Shown: positions 36,043 through 44,128, counted from the first letter of the stretch. The stretch: 64,000 nt of DNA from Deltaproteobacteria bacterium (GCA_020635175.1 JACKAH010000003.1:1-64000); one strand, 5' to 3'. A program made the numbers and translations. Notes: generated by a model not told the origin, from the letters alone.

Positions 36043-37128
36043 TCAGAGAGACTTCAGGTATGAAGAGATCTCCTGATAGGATCCCTTTGCTAGAATACGA
36101 TTTTCTCCTTTTTCTAAGGCTTTATCATACATCGGGTCGTAATAGTGTCTTAAGAGAAGCTCTATCCAGGCAGCATGTTTAGAAATCTGGGGTTCAATTG
36201 AATTATCGTTAAAAGCATCAGCTATTTTTTGGTAAACCTCGCCAAACATTAGACCTCCAAGACGTTTTTTAACAGCTGTGAGGCTACTTAGTAGTAATTC
36301 TTGCAGCTCAGCAGGGGAAAGCATAGCCGAAGGTTCAAGAACGTATTCTTTAAATATTCGCTCAATTCGATCTGTAAGAGGGGATTCTACTACGATAAGA
36401 TTTGAGGTCCTCTTTGCTTCAAAAAGTTTCTCTGGGATTTTAAGTTTCCCGATCATCTTACTTTCGTCTTCGAGTATGACGTATGAAGATTTGTCGTTTG
36501 AGTACCTAAAAAGCTTCAGTGCAATATTGTTTTCAAAAGTTGCTTGTCCTGGTTGCGGATTTAAATGTTTCCCGAAAGCTGAGCCACGGTGATTGGCTAG
36601 CCCCTCTAAATCAAGGACAGCTTTATTTGAAAGTTTTTTTAGGATCTCAGTTTTTCCTGAGCCTGTTCGTCCGCCAATAACAATAAAATTCAAACTCGAT
36701 GGTAGCTCTTCAAGTTGTGCTAGGGCGTATTGGCGTAAGAACTTATATCCACCTCGGATGCGTGGAATTTCCAAACCTTGTGCTTGTAGCCATTCCTGGG
36801 AGATCTTAGAGCGTAACCCTCCACGTGCGCAGTATAGAGCAAAGGGTTTATTTTTTTTGCTAGCGTTGAGCATAGCTTTAACACGGGCATCTTTAATCTC
36901 GCCGCTTATGAGTCTATGACCTAAATCAATTGCTGCTTTTGAGCCCTGCATTTTATAGCAGGTTCCAACTTCTTTTCGTTCTTGGTTGTTGAGTAGGGGA
37001 GTTAGGATTGTTTGACTAAAAGTCGCTGATTCATGCTCTCCTTCTGAACGTACGTCGATGCAGAATTCTCCTCTACTTAGTCGTAGAAAGGCATCACTTG
37101 GTTCAACAAACTCCTCTGTTCTTAGCAT
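36043..37128 (-). CDS. mnmH: tRNA 2-selenouridine synthase
   Basis: A 361-residue protein with an N-terminal rhodanese domain (about 1-130, active Cys in 'YCARGGLRSKISQEW') and a C-terminal P-loop ATPase-like domain starting at 'IVIGGRTGSGKTEILKKL'. This pairing is specific to MnmH (SelU), which geranylates 2-thiouridine at the tRNA wobble position and replaces the sulfur by selenium from selenophosphate. Its presence implies selenophosphate synthase (selD) elsewhere in the genome. The N-terminal 'CIDVRSEGEHESATF' is the family's usual opening. The gene is divergent from the HD hydrolase. Confidence 0.95.
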   Translation of the reverse strand: MLRTEEFVEPSDAFLRLSRGEFCIDVRSEGEHESATFSQTILTPLLNNQERKEVGTCYKMQGSKAAIDLGHRLISGEIKDARVKAMLNASKKNKPFALYCARGGLRSKISQEWLQAQGLEIPRIRGGYKFLRQYALAQLEELPSSLNFIVIGGRTGSGKTEILKKLSNKAVLDLEGLANHRGSAFGKHLNPQPGQATFENNIALKLFRYSNDKSSYVILEDESKMIGKLKIPEKLFEAKRTSNLIVVESPLTDRIERIFKEYVLEPSAMLSPAELQELLLSSLTAVKKRLGGLMFGEVYQKIADAFNDNSIEPQISKHAAWIELLLRHYYDPMYDKALEKGENRILAKGSYQEISSYLKSL

Positions 37129-37190
37129 GTTGAAATCATAGTGATTTCTGATTCTAAAGTCACTATTAGGTTAAAAACATAACTTTTATT

Positions 37191-37219
37191 TTGATTTGGC
37201 AGTGCTGTTTTATGATAAT
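37191..37219 (+). promoter_or_regulatory. Promoter of the HD hydrolase gene
   Basis: TTGATT (-35, 37191-37196), an exact 17-nt spacer and GATAAT (-10, 37214-37219). Transcription should begin near 37226. This rules out the in-frame TTG and ATG codons upstream of 37251 as starts. Confidence 0.6.
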
Positions 37220-37250
37220 CTCTCTGGTCGTTAAGTCTGAGTGTATTTGT

Positions 37251-38714
37251 ATGTTCCCTGGTCCTGAGCCCGAACCAAGAGAAGATGTGGTTGATGAATC
37301 AATCGATTCAGGCGTGGTATACCCCGACTGTTCTGATAGCGTTTTTCAACTAACAGAAGCTCAATTCGCACAGAGAGAACTTGTAAGAATCGCGTATCTT
37401 AGAGAATGTGGAAAAGATCCTAGCGCAGAAAGATTTTTAAGAGATGCGACTGTTCCTGATCACGGAATACGCTTAGATCCTAGACGTATCGAAGATAGAG
37501 TTATTATCGCCTTAATGGATCAGCCATTAATTCAACGAACAAGATCAATTCGACAATTAGGAACAGCACATTTAGTTTTTATGGATGGCAATCACGTTAG
37601 GTTTGCCCATGGTGTTGGTTCAGGCGCATTAGCTGCTCAAGCAATTGAGATAATTGCGAGTAGGGCAAACAGAATGGCCGAAGCTGAGATTCGTAAGTAT
37701 TCGCCAGCAGTTGTTGCAGTTTCTATCTCTCATGATGTCGGCCATGTTGCTACCGGCTCTCATTTGGGCGAATCGATGTGGTTTCCAAACGAAAAGAAAG
37801 CTCATGAGAAAATTGGTCGTCGATTTGTTGGAGAAGATCTGGGCTTTCAAAATTGTTTAAGAACCTTAGATTCTAAAAATCCACATCTTTTAGATCATGT
37901 CTTAGCTATAATGGATGAGGATTCTAGTTTGCCCCCGTGGACCTGGAAGATGGTTTCGGGTGGAGGATGGAATATCGATCGAGAGGATTGGACACTTAGA
38001 GATAGCGTTCATTGCGGTGTAAACTATGGACGTCACGATAGGTCAATATTGTTAAACAATCTGGTTGTTACTGATGAAGGTGATTTAGCTATACGTGAAC
38101 GTGGGCTCGAAGTAATGGAGCAGTTTTTTGAGGCGAGAAAGCATCTCTATAATTCTGTTTATTATCACGAAGTGTGTCGAGTTGCTTTTGAGATGTTTGT
38201 GAAGCTTGCAGAACGTGCTCGCGAACTATATGCAGCTAAAAAGCTTGAGACCGCGGATCCTAGAATGCAATCGGTTCTCTCTGCTACTACTAGCGAGGAC
38301 TTAAGTGTCCCATGCTTACTTGGCATGACTGAATCATGGTTTGGGTATCATCTGGAAGCATGGACGCAAAGCAGAGATCCAATTTTGAGTGATTATGCAA
38401 CGAAGCTCTTAACACGTAAGCCATTTAAACATTTCGATGATACTCCAGAAAACAGGGAGAGGTTAACAGCAATAGTAAGTGCTGCAGGTCTTGATCCAAA
38501 TTACTACCTATTAGAAGTAGAACCAGTTGAGCATAAGCATGATAAAGACCTCAGCTCAGCGCTTAGGGTCTTAGCTCGAGATGGAAAGGTAGGAAATTTA
38601 GAAGATTACAGTCAGGTAATGCATGCTTTTCAGGGAATGCAAGGTGTGGCACTGGGTGCCTTGTTGGCAGTGCCCGAAGAGGTGTTTGTGCGTGGCGTCA
38701 GTTTTCAAAATTAG
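37251..38714 (+). CDS. HD-domain phosphohydrolase, SAMHD1/dNTPase-like
   Basis: The ATG at 37251 is chosen because the promoter -10 box covers the earlier in-frame starts. The 487-residue protein has the HD signature in order: 'RTRSIRQLGTAHLVF', first His in 'HVRFAHGVGSGALAAQ', the His-Asp pair in 'AVSISHDVGHVATGSHLGE', and the late Asp region 'NIDREDWTLRDSVHCGV' corresponding to the 'DRxDY..RD' of SAMHD1-like enzymes. Such proteins hydrolyse deoxynucleoside triphosphates or related nucleotides. The acidic, Pro/Glu-rich N-terminal 25 residues and the C-terminal 150 residues are not recognised. Confidence 0.8.
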   Translation: MFPGPEPEPREDVVDESIDSGVVYPDCSDSVFQLTEAQFAQRELVRIAYLRECGKDPSAERFLRDATVPDHGIRLDPRRIEDRVIIALMDQPLIQRTRSIRQLGTAHLVFMDGNHVRFAHGVGSGALAAQAIEIIASRANRMAEAEIRKYSPAVVAVSISHDVGHVATGSHLGESMWFPNEKKAHEKIGRRFVGEDLGFQNCLRTLDSKNPHLLDHVLAIMDEDSSLPPWTWKMVSGGGWNIDREDWTLRDSVHCGVNYGRHDRSILLNNLVVTDEGDLAIRERGLEVMEQFFEARKHLYNSVYYHEVCRVAFEMFVKLAERARELYAAKKLETADPRMQSVLSATTSEDLSVPCLLGMTESWFGYHLEAWTQSRDPILSDYATKLLTRKPFKHFDDTPENRERLTAIVSAAGLDPNYYLLEVEPVEHKHDKDLSSALRVLARDGKVGNLEDYSQVMHAFQGMQGVALGALLAVPEEVFVRGVSFQN

Positions 38715-38731
38715 GAAAGATAATATCAAAC

Positions 38732-38808
38732 TGGCACGCCCGGAGGGAATCGAACCCCCAACCGCTGGATTTGGAATCCAGTGCTCTACCTAGTTGAGCT
38801 ACAGGCGT
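38732..38808 (-). tRNA. tRNA-Trp (CCA anticodon)
   Basis: A complete cloverleaf: acceptor ACGCCTG / CGGGCGT with one G-T pair, anticodon arm CTGGA-TTCCAAA-TCCAG with anticodon CCA, T-arm GTTCGATTC core, and genomically encoded CCA end. In E. coli-like orders tRNA-Trp or tuf precedes secE; here it lies in the opposite orientation about 4 kb away. Confidence 0.95.
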
Positions 38809-38885
38809 AAACCATCGATTAGCGAGGAACACTATCATAGTAGATTCTTAATGAAAACCATCTGAAATATAGCAAATTAAAAGCT

Positions 38886-39059
38886 GTGAGAAATGAGGCT
38901 GAGATTTCAGTAGCTGAGATTCTAGCGATAGATCCATCTCTGGAGGTATATTCCGAGGCTTTGCAACAAGAATATATCGAGAGTTTTTGTAAGGCGATTT
39001 ATGTTGCTTTTGATGCGATTACTCGAGATGCATTTCGAGAGGCTGCAAGAGATTTATAA
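38886..39059 (+). CDS. Small ORF between tRNA genes (57 residues)
   Basis: A 57-codon frame from GTG at 38886, in the gap between tRNA-Trp and tRNA-Gly and antisense to both. The product is helix-like and protein-like in composition ('VAEILAIDPSLEVYSEALQQ', 'CKAIYVAFDAITRDAFREAA'). No Shine-Dalgarno is visible, and the frame continues upstream to a TAG without ATG, so it may be either a small gene or the tail of a lost one. No function can be given. Confidence 0.35.
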   Translation: MRNEAEISVAEILAIDPSLEVYSEALQQEYIESFCKAIYVAFDAITRDAFREAARDL

Positions 39060-39064
39060 AAAAA

Positions 39065-39141
<77 letters not shown>

Positions 39142-39195
39142 TCAAAAATTTCGTAAGAAAGGCTTTTTAATACACCTTTTAGTTTCGAGCAACTG

Positions 39196-39270
<75 letters not shown>

Positions 39271-39395
39271 AATCCTGCTCAAAACAGATGCGAGATTTAC
39301 GATAAATCTATGAATTTAGCAACTTATCATCAAGATAAGCTCTGAAACAGCTATTTGGTCTGGGAATATAAATATCTAAATACTTCGTTGAGCTA

Positions 39396-39425
39396 TTGAC
39401 CGACGTAAGTCTCCTTTGCTACACA
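39396..39425 (+). promoter_or_regulatory. Promoter of the tRNA-Thr/tRNA-Tyr pair
   Basis: TTGACC (-35, 39396-39401), an 18-nt spacer and TACACA (-10, 39420-39425), 18 nt before tRNA-Thr(TGT). This is the expected geometry for a stable-RNA promoter. Confidence 0.5.
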
Positions 39426-39443
39426 ACATAATCTAATTTTGGT

Positions 39444-39519
39444 GCTGACATAGCTCAATTGGTAGAGCAGCGGTTTTGTAAACCGCAGGTTGTGGGTTCA
39501 AGTCCCTCTGTCAGCTCCA
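39444..39519 (+). tRNA. tRNA-Thr (TGT anticodon)
   Basis: Acceptor GCTGACA / TGTCAGC, anticodon arm GCGGT-TTTGTAA-ACCGC with anticodon TGT, T-arm with GTTCAAGTC, encoded CCA. It is followed by tRNA-Tyr after 29 nt, the same order as thrU-tyrU of E. coli. Confidence 0.95.
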
Positions 39520-39548
39520 TTTTTATATCTACTCATAACACTCTATAA

Positions 39549-39634
39549 GGTGGGATGGCCGAGTGGTTAAAGGCATCAGACTGTAAATCTGACGACGTTA
39601 GTCTACGTAGGTTCAAATCCTGCTCCCACCACCA
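39549..39634 (+). tRNA. tRNA-Tyr (GTA anticodon)
   Basis: A class II tRNA of 86 nt with a long variable arm. Acceptor GGTGGGA / TCCCACC, anticodon arm TCAGA-CTGTAAA-TCTGA with anticodon GTA, T-arm with GTTCAAATC, encoded CCA. The last 18 nt are part of the 170-bp direct repeat that follows. Confidence 0.95.
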
Positions 39635-39786
39635 CTTAATACAGAATAATGAATCAAATGCTCACTAGTTCGCATTTGCCTCTGTTAGTCGCTAAATCAG
39701 AGCTTCGCTCTGTAAGCGCCTCCCGCATCCCTCGCTAACGCGAGTACTTCCCCCGTGAGGGGGGAAGAATTAAGGGAGCAGGATTT
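39617..39786. repeat. 170-bp direct repeat, copy 1 (includes the 3' end of tRNA-Tyr)
   Basis: Identical to 39835-40004 as far as can be read, with an offset of 218 bp. It begins with the last 18 nt of tRNA-Tyr including CCA. It contains several short palindromes (AGAGC-TTC-GCTCT, CTCGC-TAA-CGCGAG, CTTCCCCC-GTGA-GGGGGGAAG). At its right end the sequence GGGAGCAGGATTTGAACC (39774-39791) is a perfect 18-bp inverted copy of the tRNA T-arm/acceptor segment at 39610-39627. Confidence 0.85.
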
Positions 39787-39834
39787 GAACCAAAAGAAAG
39801 AGTAAATCCTGTTGGATGCGTAGCGAAGCGTAGC

Positions 39835-40004
39835 ATCCTGCTCCCACCACCACTTAATACAGAATAATGAATCAAATGCTCACTAGTTCGCATTTGCCTC
39901 TGTTAGTCGCTAAATCAGAGCTTCGCTCTGTAAGCGCCTCCCGCATCCCTCGCTAACGCGAGTACTTCCCCCGTGAGGGGGGAAGAATTAAGGGAGCAGG
40001 ATTT
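39835..40004. repeat. 170-bp direct repeat, copy 2
   Basis: Second copy of the repeat at 39617-39786. It again starts with the tRNA-Tyr 3' tail (ATCCTGCTCCCACCACCA) and ends with the inverted GGGAGCAGGAT. The 48-nt spacer between the copies holds another palindrome, GGATGC...GCATCC. The 39635-40089 interval contains no gene besides these repeats. Confidence 0.85.
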
Positions 40005-40089
40005 TAATATGGCGTTTGTTTTGGAAACCGGTTTGGACTAGTCTTAGCGATCATTGTTGTGATTCTAAGTCTGAAGAGGAGTCAATGTT

Positions 40090-41388
40090 GTGGATGGTGA
40101 ATTAGTAGGCGCAAGCTCTCCCGTAAGTCCTGAGCGTTTTTTACCAGCAGGTCTATTACAACCTGATTACAGATGGGAGATTGTCGATCCCGAAGAATGT
40201 GCCAGGCTCTTACCTACGGCACATCAAGCACTTCATCTTTTTCGTTTCCAAGATACTGCTAACGGCTTTTCAATGAGCATTGCAACAGTAGCTGAACCTA
40301 ATTCTGGAAAGTATTCCTTAGGCGGTCTTAGAATAGTTCCAGAAGCCGATATGAGATCGAGAGGCTTTTCTGCAGATAAGGTTGCTCTAGGACTTGCTGA
40401 TGGGATGGAGCAAAAAGTTTTCTATAGTAGATTAGTGCCGTTTGAGGGCCTAAGAATCTCTGAGTCTTTGAGACGTGGTGAGATAGTAGGCGGCAAGGTA
40501 GTGGTTTGTCCAAATCGTGAAGGCTGGGTTGGACAAGCTAACGATAGAGAGTTTTTAGATTTCGTAATTAAGGGTCTTCAGACATTTGAAGCTGAATACG
40601 GAGTAACTCTTGTTACTGGGCAGGATGTTGGCCATGGCGTTTTACATTCGCGAGAAGGGGATGACGGCATAGTCACTTCTCTTCGTTATTTAAATGAACG
40701 TTTTGTTGGTTCCAGAAATACAGATACTTCTTTTGCAACAGCACATGGAAACATTGCAGTTTTAAGTGGCCTGCGTGATGCGTTTGAGATACCTATTCAT
40801 CAATTGAGACTTGGACTTTGCGGTTTTGGCGCTGTTGGAAGACGTCTGATTGATGGATTTCGTTGGAAGGGAGTTGATGTAACCGGTTTGCATTTGGCCG
40901 AATATGACGAAGCCAAATTTCCTGATGCAAGAACTTCTTTGGAAGATCCTGACGGCATTCGGGTTCATCCTTATAGTGATAGAGGTATTGTCGCAGGCGA
41001 AGAGATAGATGGGTTTGTTGTTAACGCGCTGAGGGGCTCCTTAACACAAGATGTTGTGCGAGCGTTGTGTGCGAATACGAATGTAAGGTTCGTTACAGGA
41101 TGTGAGAATCTGCCTTTTCCTTTAGAATTTGCAGATCAAGGAGAGAGGGAATTAATGCAAAGTGGAACATTGTGGATTCCTACAGAATTCACAGGGATGA
41201 TGGGCTTTATAACAGCTGTAGAATCTGTTCACGCTGAAAGGTTGGGGGATCCATTTCATGTAACTGACATGAAAGCACCAGCTAAGCTTTTGCGCCCATA
41301 CGTTGCTGAACTTGCCCGTAGATATATCGAGAGTGTTGTAGCAGGAAGTCCTGTCTCTCGCTTTAACAAGTTGCTGTCTACTCACTAA
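40090..41388 (+). CDS. Divergent Glu/Leu/Phe/Val dehydrogenase-like protein
   Basis: The GTG at 40090 is preceded by GAGGAG at 10 nt. The 432-residue protein has the layout of the amino-acid dehydrogenase superfamily: an N-terminal substrate domain with 'GKYSLGGLRIVPEADM', possible catalytic Lys in 'DGMEQKVFY' and 'VGGKVVVCPN', 'GVTLVTGQDVGHG' and 'TSFATAHGNIAVLSGL', then a Rossmann domain 'LRLGLCGFGAVGRRLIDGF' with an acidic residue after the second strand. The usual short 'GGGK' loop is expanded by about ten residues, and spacing differs from known GDH/LeuDH, so activity and substrate are uncertain. It could be a paralogue with a new role. Confidence 0.65.
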   Translation: MDGELVGASSPVSPERFLPAGLLQPDYRWEIVDPEECARLLPTAHQALHLFRFQDTANGFSMSIATVAEPNSGKYSLGGLRIVPEADMRSRGFSADKVALGLADGMEQKVFYSRLVPFEGLRISESLRRGEIVGGKVVVCPNREGWVGQANDREFLDFVIKGLQTFEAEYGVTLVTGQDVGHGVLHSREGDDGIVTSLRYLNERFVGSRNTDTSFATAHGNIAVLSGLRDAFEIPIHQLRLGLCGFGAVGRRLIDGFRWKGVDVTGLHLAEYDEAKFPDARTSLEDPDGIRVHPYSDRGIVAGEEIDGFVVNALRGSLTQDVVRALCANTNVRFVTGCENLPFPLEFADQGERELMQSGTLWIPTEFTGMMGFITAVESVHAERLGDPFHVTDMKAPAKLLRPYVAELARRYIESVVAGSPVSRFNKLLSTH

Positions 41389-42012
41389 GTAAGTTCGTCT
41401 TCCCAGTTCTCAGGGTAGCAGTGACAAATCGCAGGTTTAATTGAGACGGCTGAATTCACATCTGTAATCTCAGCTTCATAGTGACACTCGAAGCTGCCAG
41501 TTGATTTGCCCTGATCGTCTTTTAGTGGTTCGCATATCTTCTTAAAGTCGATTGCATCTTTAGAGATTAAGATAGCTGTTGGTTTGCATGTAAAACCTTG
41601 TTGGCATCCGTTATGTTCACGATTTGAGCAAAGATCATCAAAATTTAATTTGAAGTATTGATAGATCTCCTCAGAGGCTTTTGCTTTGTCTTCATTCTGT
41701 GCGCGACCACCGCCTCTGGCAGTTTCAATCCAAGAACTAGACACAATTTTGTCTCCATCATTTGATCCTTCAGGCTTTGTGCCGCTTCGGTAGCCATTTT
41801 CATAACATTGGCCACCCAAGATACTGTTGCGGCCACAGTTCTCCCTAAAGGCGCTGAGGCCATGTTCTGAGATAAAATTCTGCGTGCCCCTTTCTGAATC
41901 TTCAGATCTCGCAGCTGCAAGTTCACTGCGTAGGCTGTCTTCTGCAAGTACGTTTTGAAAATTAGTGAGAAAAATAATGAAAATAAATTAGAGATAGTTG
42001 AGAAAATTTCAT
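41385..42012 (-). pseudogene. Cys-rich secreted protein gene with a +1 frameshift near the start
   Basis: The ATG at 42012, behind TTGGGG, starts a signal peptide (MKFSQLSLIYF...) that runs into a stop after 16 codons. The next frame, entered by skipping one base in the T-rich run near 41960-41975, continues as '...LTNFQNVLA-EDSLRSELAA' and stays open to 41385. The restored product is about 209 residues with an A-x-A-like cleavage site and nine cysteines ('NCGRNSILGGQCYE', 'CSNREHNGCQQGFTC', 'ICHCYPE'), which suggests disulfides outside the cytoplasm. It could be a sequencing error in a homopolymer, a decayed gene or a programmed shift. The family is not recognised. Confidence 0.6.
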
Positions 42013-42136
42013 AGAAGTACCCCAAATAACCAAACCAATAACCATTTCATGTTATTGAAATTTAGAGAGATCTGTAACATAAAAAATGCTATCAGTTGGC
42101 TGTTGATATATTGAACTTATTTTCTGGGTTAATGTA

Positions 42137-42805
42137 ATGAAAAAATTATTTTATCTTTTCTTAGTCTTAGCTGTTTCACAATTAGCTGCGTGTGGCGGAA
42201 GTAGCAGTGACGACGATGATAGTGGCAGCACAAGCGATCCTGTAACAACAGCGACTCCAACGCCCTCTGTTACAGCCACGCCTACACCCGCGGCATCAGC
42301 GACACCGACACCAACTCCTGAATCAACAGCAACGCCTACTCCTACAGCAACTCCTCAATCTTCAGCACTTGATTTTGCTGATGAGTTCGCTGGTACGAGT
42401 GTAGGGCAATGGAATAACGTAACTTTTGGTAGCTCTGGCGCTGCTCAGTACACAGCTTCGTTTAATGGAAACACTTTAACGCTAGTTACAGACGTTGATG
42501 GCCTCGTTTTTGGGCTAGTTAACCCTGACCCTGAGACTATCGTGGCGGAGGTGTCAGAGACCGGTAGTGGATGGACCCTGACCTTGGTTTCTGAGACTTT
42601 TGGTTCAGTAGTTGTAAACATTTCAACTACTTCAACTGCTGGAACGTTTGCTTTTACAGCAAGCGCTTCAGATGTCCCAGCTGTCGCTATCGCTAGCTTT
42701 ACTGCCGAAGGAACATTTAATTCTACTCAGCTTGAGGCTGATGGGGTTATTACCTTCGTTGGTGGTGGAACTGCCAACACGACTTTTGTCTTAAATAAGC
42801 AATAA
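42137..42805 (+). CDS. Lipoprotein with Thr/Pro-repeat linker
   Basis: A 222-residue lipoprotein: signal peptide MKKLFYLFLVLAVSQLAAC with lipobox LAAC (Cys19), a Gly/Ser/Asp-rich stretch, then a linker built from 'ATPTPTP'-type repeats (about 38-75), then a C-terminal domain of about 145 residues rich in Thr, Ser, Val and Gly with predicted beta strands ('GNTLTLVTDVDGLVFGLVNP'). Envelope-surface display is likely. The domain is not recognised. It is divergent from the frameshifted Cys-rich gene and lies upstream of secE with its own terminator. Confidence 0.8.
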   Translation: MKKLFYLFLVLAVSQLAACGGSSSDDDDSGSTSDPVTTATPTPSVTATPTPAASATPTPTPESTATPTPTATPQSSALDFADEFAGTSVGQWNNVTFGSSGAAQYTASFNGNTLTLVTDVDGLVFGLVNPDPETIVAEVSETGSGWTLTLVSETFGSVVVNISTTSTAGTFAFTASASDVPAVAIASFTAEGTFNSTQLEADGVITFVGGGTANTTFVLNKQ

Positions 42806-42818
42806 ATTCAGCAAGATA

Positions 42819-42870
42819 AGCAGACGAAGTAGACCCAAAAATGCTTCGTTTGCTAACCCCACACTTTTTT
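42819..42870 (+). terminator. Probable terminator after the Thr/Pro lipoprotein gene
   Basis: An 11-bp stem with one mismatch, AGCAGACGAAG (42819-42829) / CTTCGTTTGCT (42844-42854), with TTTTTT at 42865-42870 after a 10-nt interval. It separates this gene from the secE operon. Confidence 0.45.
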
Positions 42871-42901
42871 AGATAAATCAAGAATAATTTTGCCCAAACA
42901 T

Positions 42902-42930
42902 TTGCTGTAAGCTTACGAATCTGCTACTCT
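42902..42930 (+). promoter_or_regulatory. Promoter of the secE-nusG-rpl-rpo operon
   Basis: TTGCTG (-35, 42902-42907), an exact 17-nt spacer and TACTCT (-10, 42925-42930). The leader to secE is about 85 nt. Confidence 0.45.
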
Positions 42931-43022
42931 CCCGAATTCCATAAAGTTTTTTTGAAAAGAAGTAGCATTTTCAGCTATATAGCGAATTTTTCGACAGGCT
43001 GAGAGTTCGTGCAAGGGGAGTT

Positions 43023-43238
43023 ATGGCTCAAGCTAAGCAGAGTGAAGGGAATTTAATCTCACAAGGAGTGTCCTTCACAAAAGAAAGTTGGACTGAACTA
43101 AAAAAAGTTAGTTATCCGACAAAACAGGAAACGATACAGGCAACATTTGTTGTGATTGTAATGATGTTGTTGATCGCTGCTTACCTTGGATTGCTTGATC
43201 TTGTTTTTAATGAACTTATGCAGTCGATAATGGCGTAG
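43023..43238 (+). CDS. secE: Preprotein translocase subunit SecE
   Basis: A 71-residue minimal SecE with the conserved amphipathic 'SWTELKKVSYPTKQETIQAT' followed by a single transmembrane helix ('FVVIVMMLLIAAYLGLLDLV'). It clamps the SecY channel. Position directly before nusG and the ribosomal protein genes is universal in bacteria. GGGG upstream of the ATG serves as ribosome-binding site. Confidence 0.95.
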   Translation: MAQAKQSEGNLISQGVSFTKESWTELKKVSYPTKQETIQATFVVIVMMLLIAAYLGLLDLVFNELMQSIMA

Positions 43239-43259
43239 CACTAGTTTGCTAGGAATGGA

Positions 43260-44096
43260 ATGGACGAAATAAACGAAACTCAAAATAATGATTCAGAAGA
43301 TACAGCGAGTGAAGCTGTAATTGAAACTGTGACTGATGAAAGTGCAGCAGGTAATGGCTCGCATGAAACTCAGTCAGAAGAATCTAAACCAGAAACTGTT
43401 GAAGCATCAGCTCCAATTGAAGATGTGCCTTTTGGTGCAGAGACTCAAACTCAAGAGGCTGCTTCAGTAGAAGACACTTCTAGTTCTGATTCTGAGCAAA
43501 GCAGTTCTTCTGATAAAGAAGAAGAGGAAGAAGACATTCCATTGGATCCGTTCTCTGTACCTAAGGAGGGGATGGATTGGTACGTAGTTAACGCTTACTC
43601 GGGATACGAGTCTAAGGCTAAGATCTCTTTGCAGGAGAGAATTAAGACACACGATGCTCTTGATGATTTCGGAGCCATCTTAGTTCCTCAAGAGACTGTA
43701 ATCGAGATGGTTAGAGGTCAAAAGAAGCAGACTACTAAGAAATTTTATCCTGGCTACATGTTGGTTCAGATGAACATGAACCAAGACACTTGGCACTTAG
43801 TTAAAGACACTCCAAAGATCTCAGGATTTGTTGGTGATGTTAAGGACCCTATGCCTCTAGGCCCAGATGAGGTTGACAAGATCTTACACCAAGTCCAAGA
43901 GGGTGCCTCTTCTCCACGTTCTCGTATGAACTTTGAGCAGGGCGAAAGTGTTAAGGTGGTAGATGGGCCATTTGCAGATTTCAACGGAACTGTTGAAGAA
44001 GTTAAGCCTGAAAAAGGTAAACTCAAAGTATTGATTAGTATTTTTGGTCGTGCTACTCCCGTTGAGCTCGATTTTGCTCAAGTTGAGAAGGTATAG
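43260..44096 (+). CDS. nusG: Transcription termination/antitermination protein NusG with acidic N-terminal extension
   Basis: The NusG core begins at Met105 ('MDWYVVNAYSGYESKAKISL'), contains the NGN domain with 'KKFYPGYMLVQMNMN' and ends in a KOW domain ('SVKVVDGPFADFNGTVEEVK'). It binds RNA polymerase clamp helices and couples to Rho or S10. The first 104 residues are an Asp/Glu/Ser/Thr-rich disordered extension absent from ordinary NusG of about 180 residues. AGGA 6 nt before 43260 supports the long start. An AAGGAGG lies only 2 nt before Met105, so a second, short product is possible. Confidence 0.95.
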   Translation: MDEINETQNNDSEDTASEAVIETVTDESAAGNGSHETQSEESKPETVEASAPIEDVPFGAETQTQEAASVEDTSSSDSEQSSSSDKEEEEEDIPLDPFSVPKEGMDWYVVNAYSGYESKAKISLQERIKTHDALDDFGAILVPQETVIEMVRGQKKQTTKKFYPGYMLVQMNMNQDTWHLVKDTPKISGFVGDVKDPMPLGPDEVDKILHQVQEGASSPRSRMNFEQGESVKVVDGPFADFNGTVEEVKPEKGKLKVLISIFGRATPVELDFAQVEKV

Positions 44097-44128
44097 CAGC
44101 GGAAAAATAGAGATTTTAAGAGGACACA

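Noticed and set aside
39635..40089. CRISPR array suggested by the direct repeats
   Set aside because: Only two copies of 170 bp with a 48-bp spacer, starting in a tRNA; no short repeat-spacer series and no cas genes.
41645..42025. 126-codon minus-strand ORF opposite the Cys-rich gene
   Set aside because: It starts at TTG, its later part has no protein character, and the +1 frame gives a better signal peptide and Cys pattern; treated as a wrong-frame reading of the frameshifted gene.
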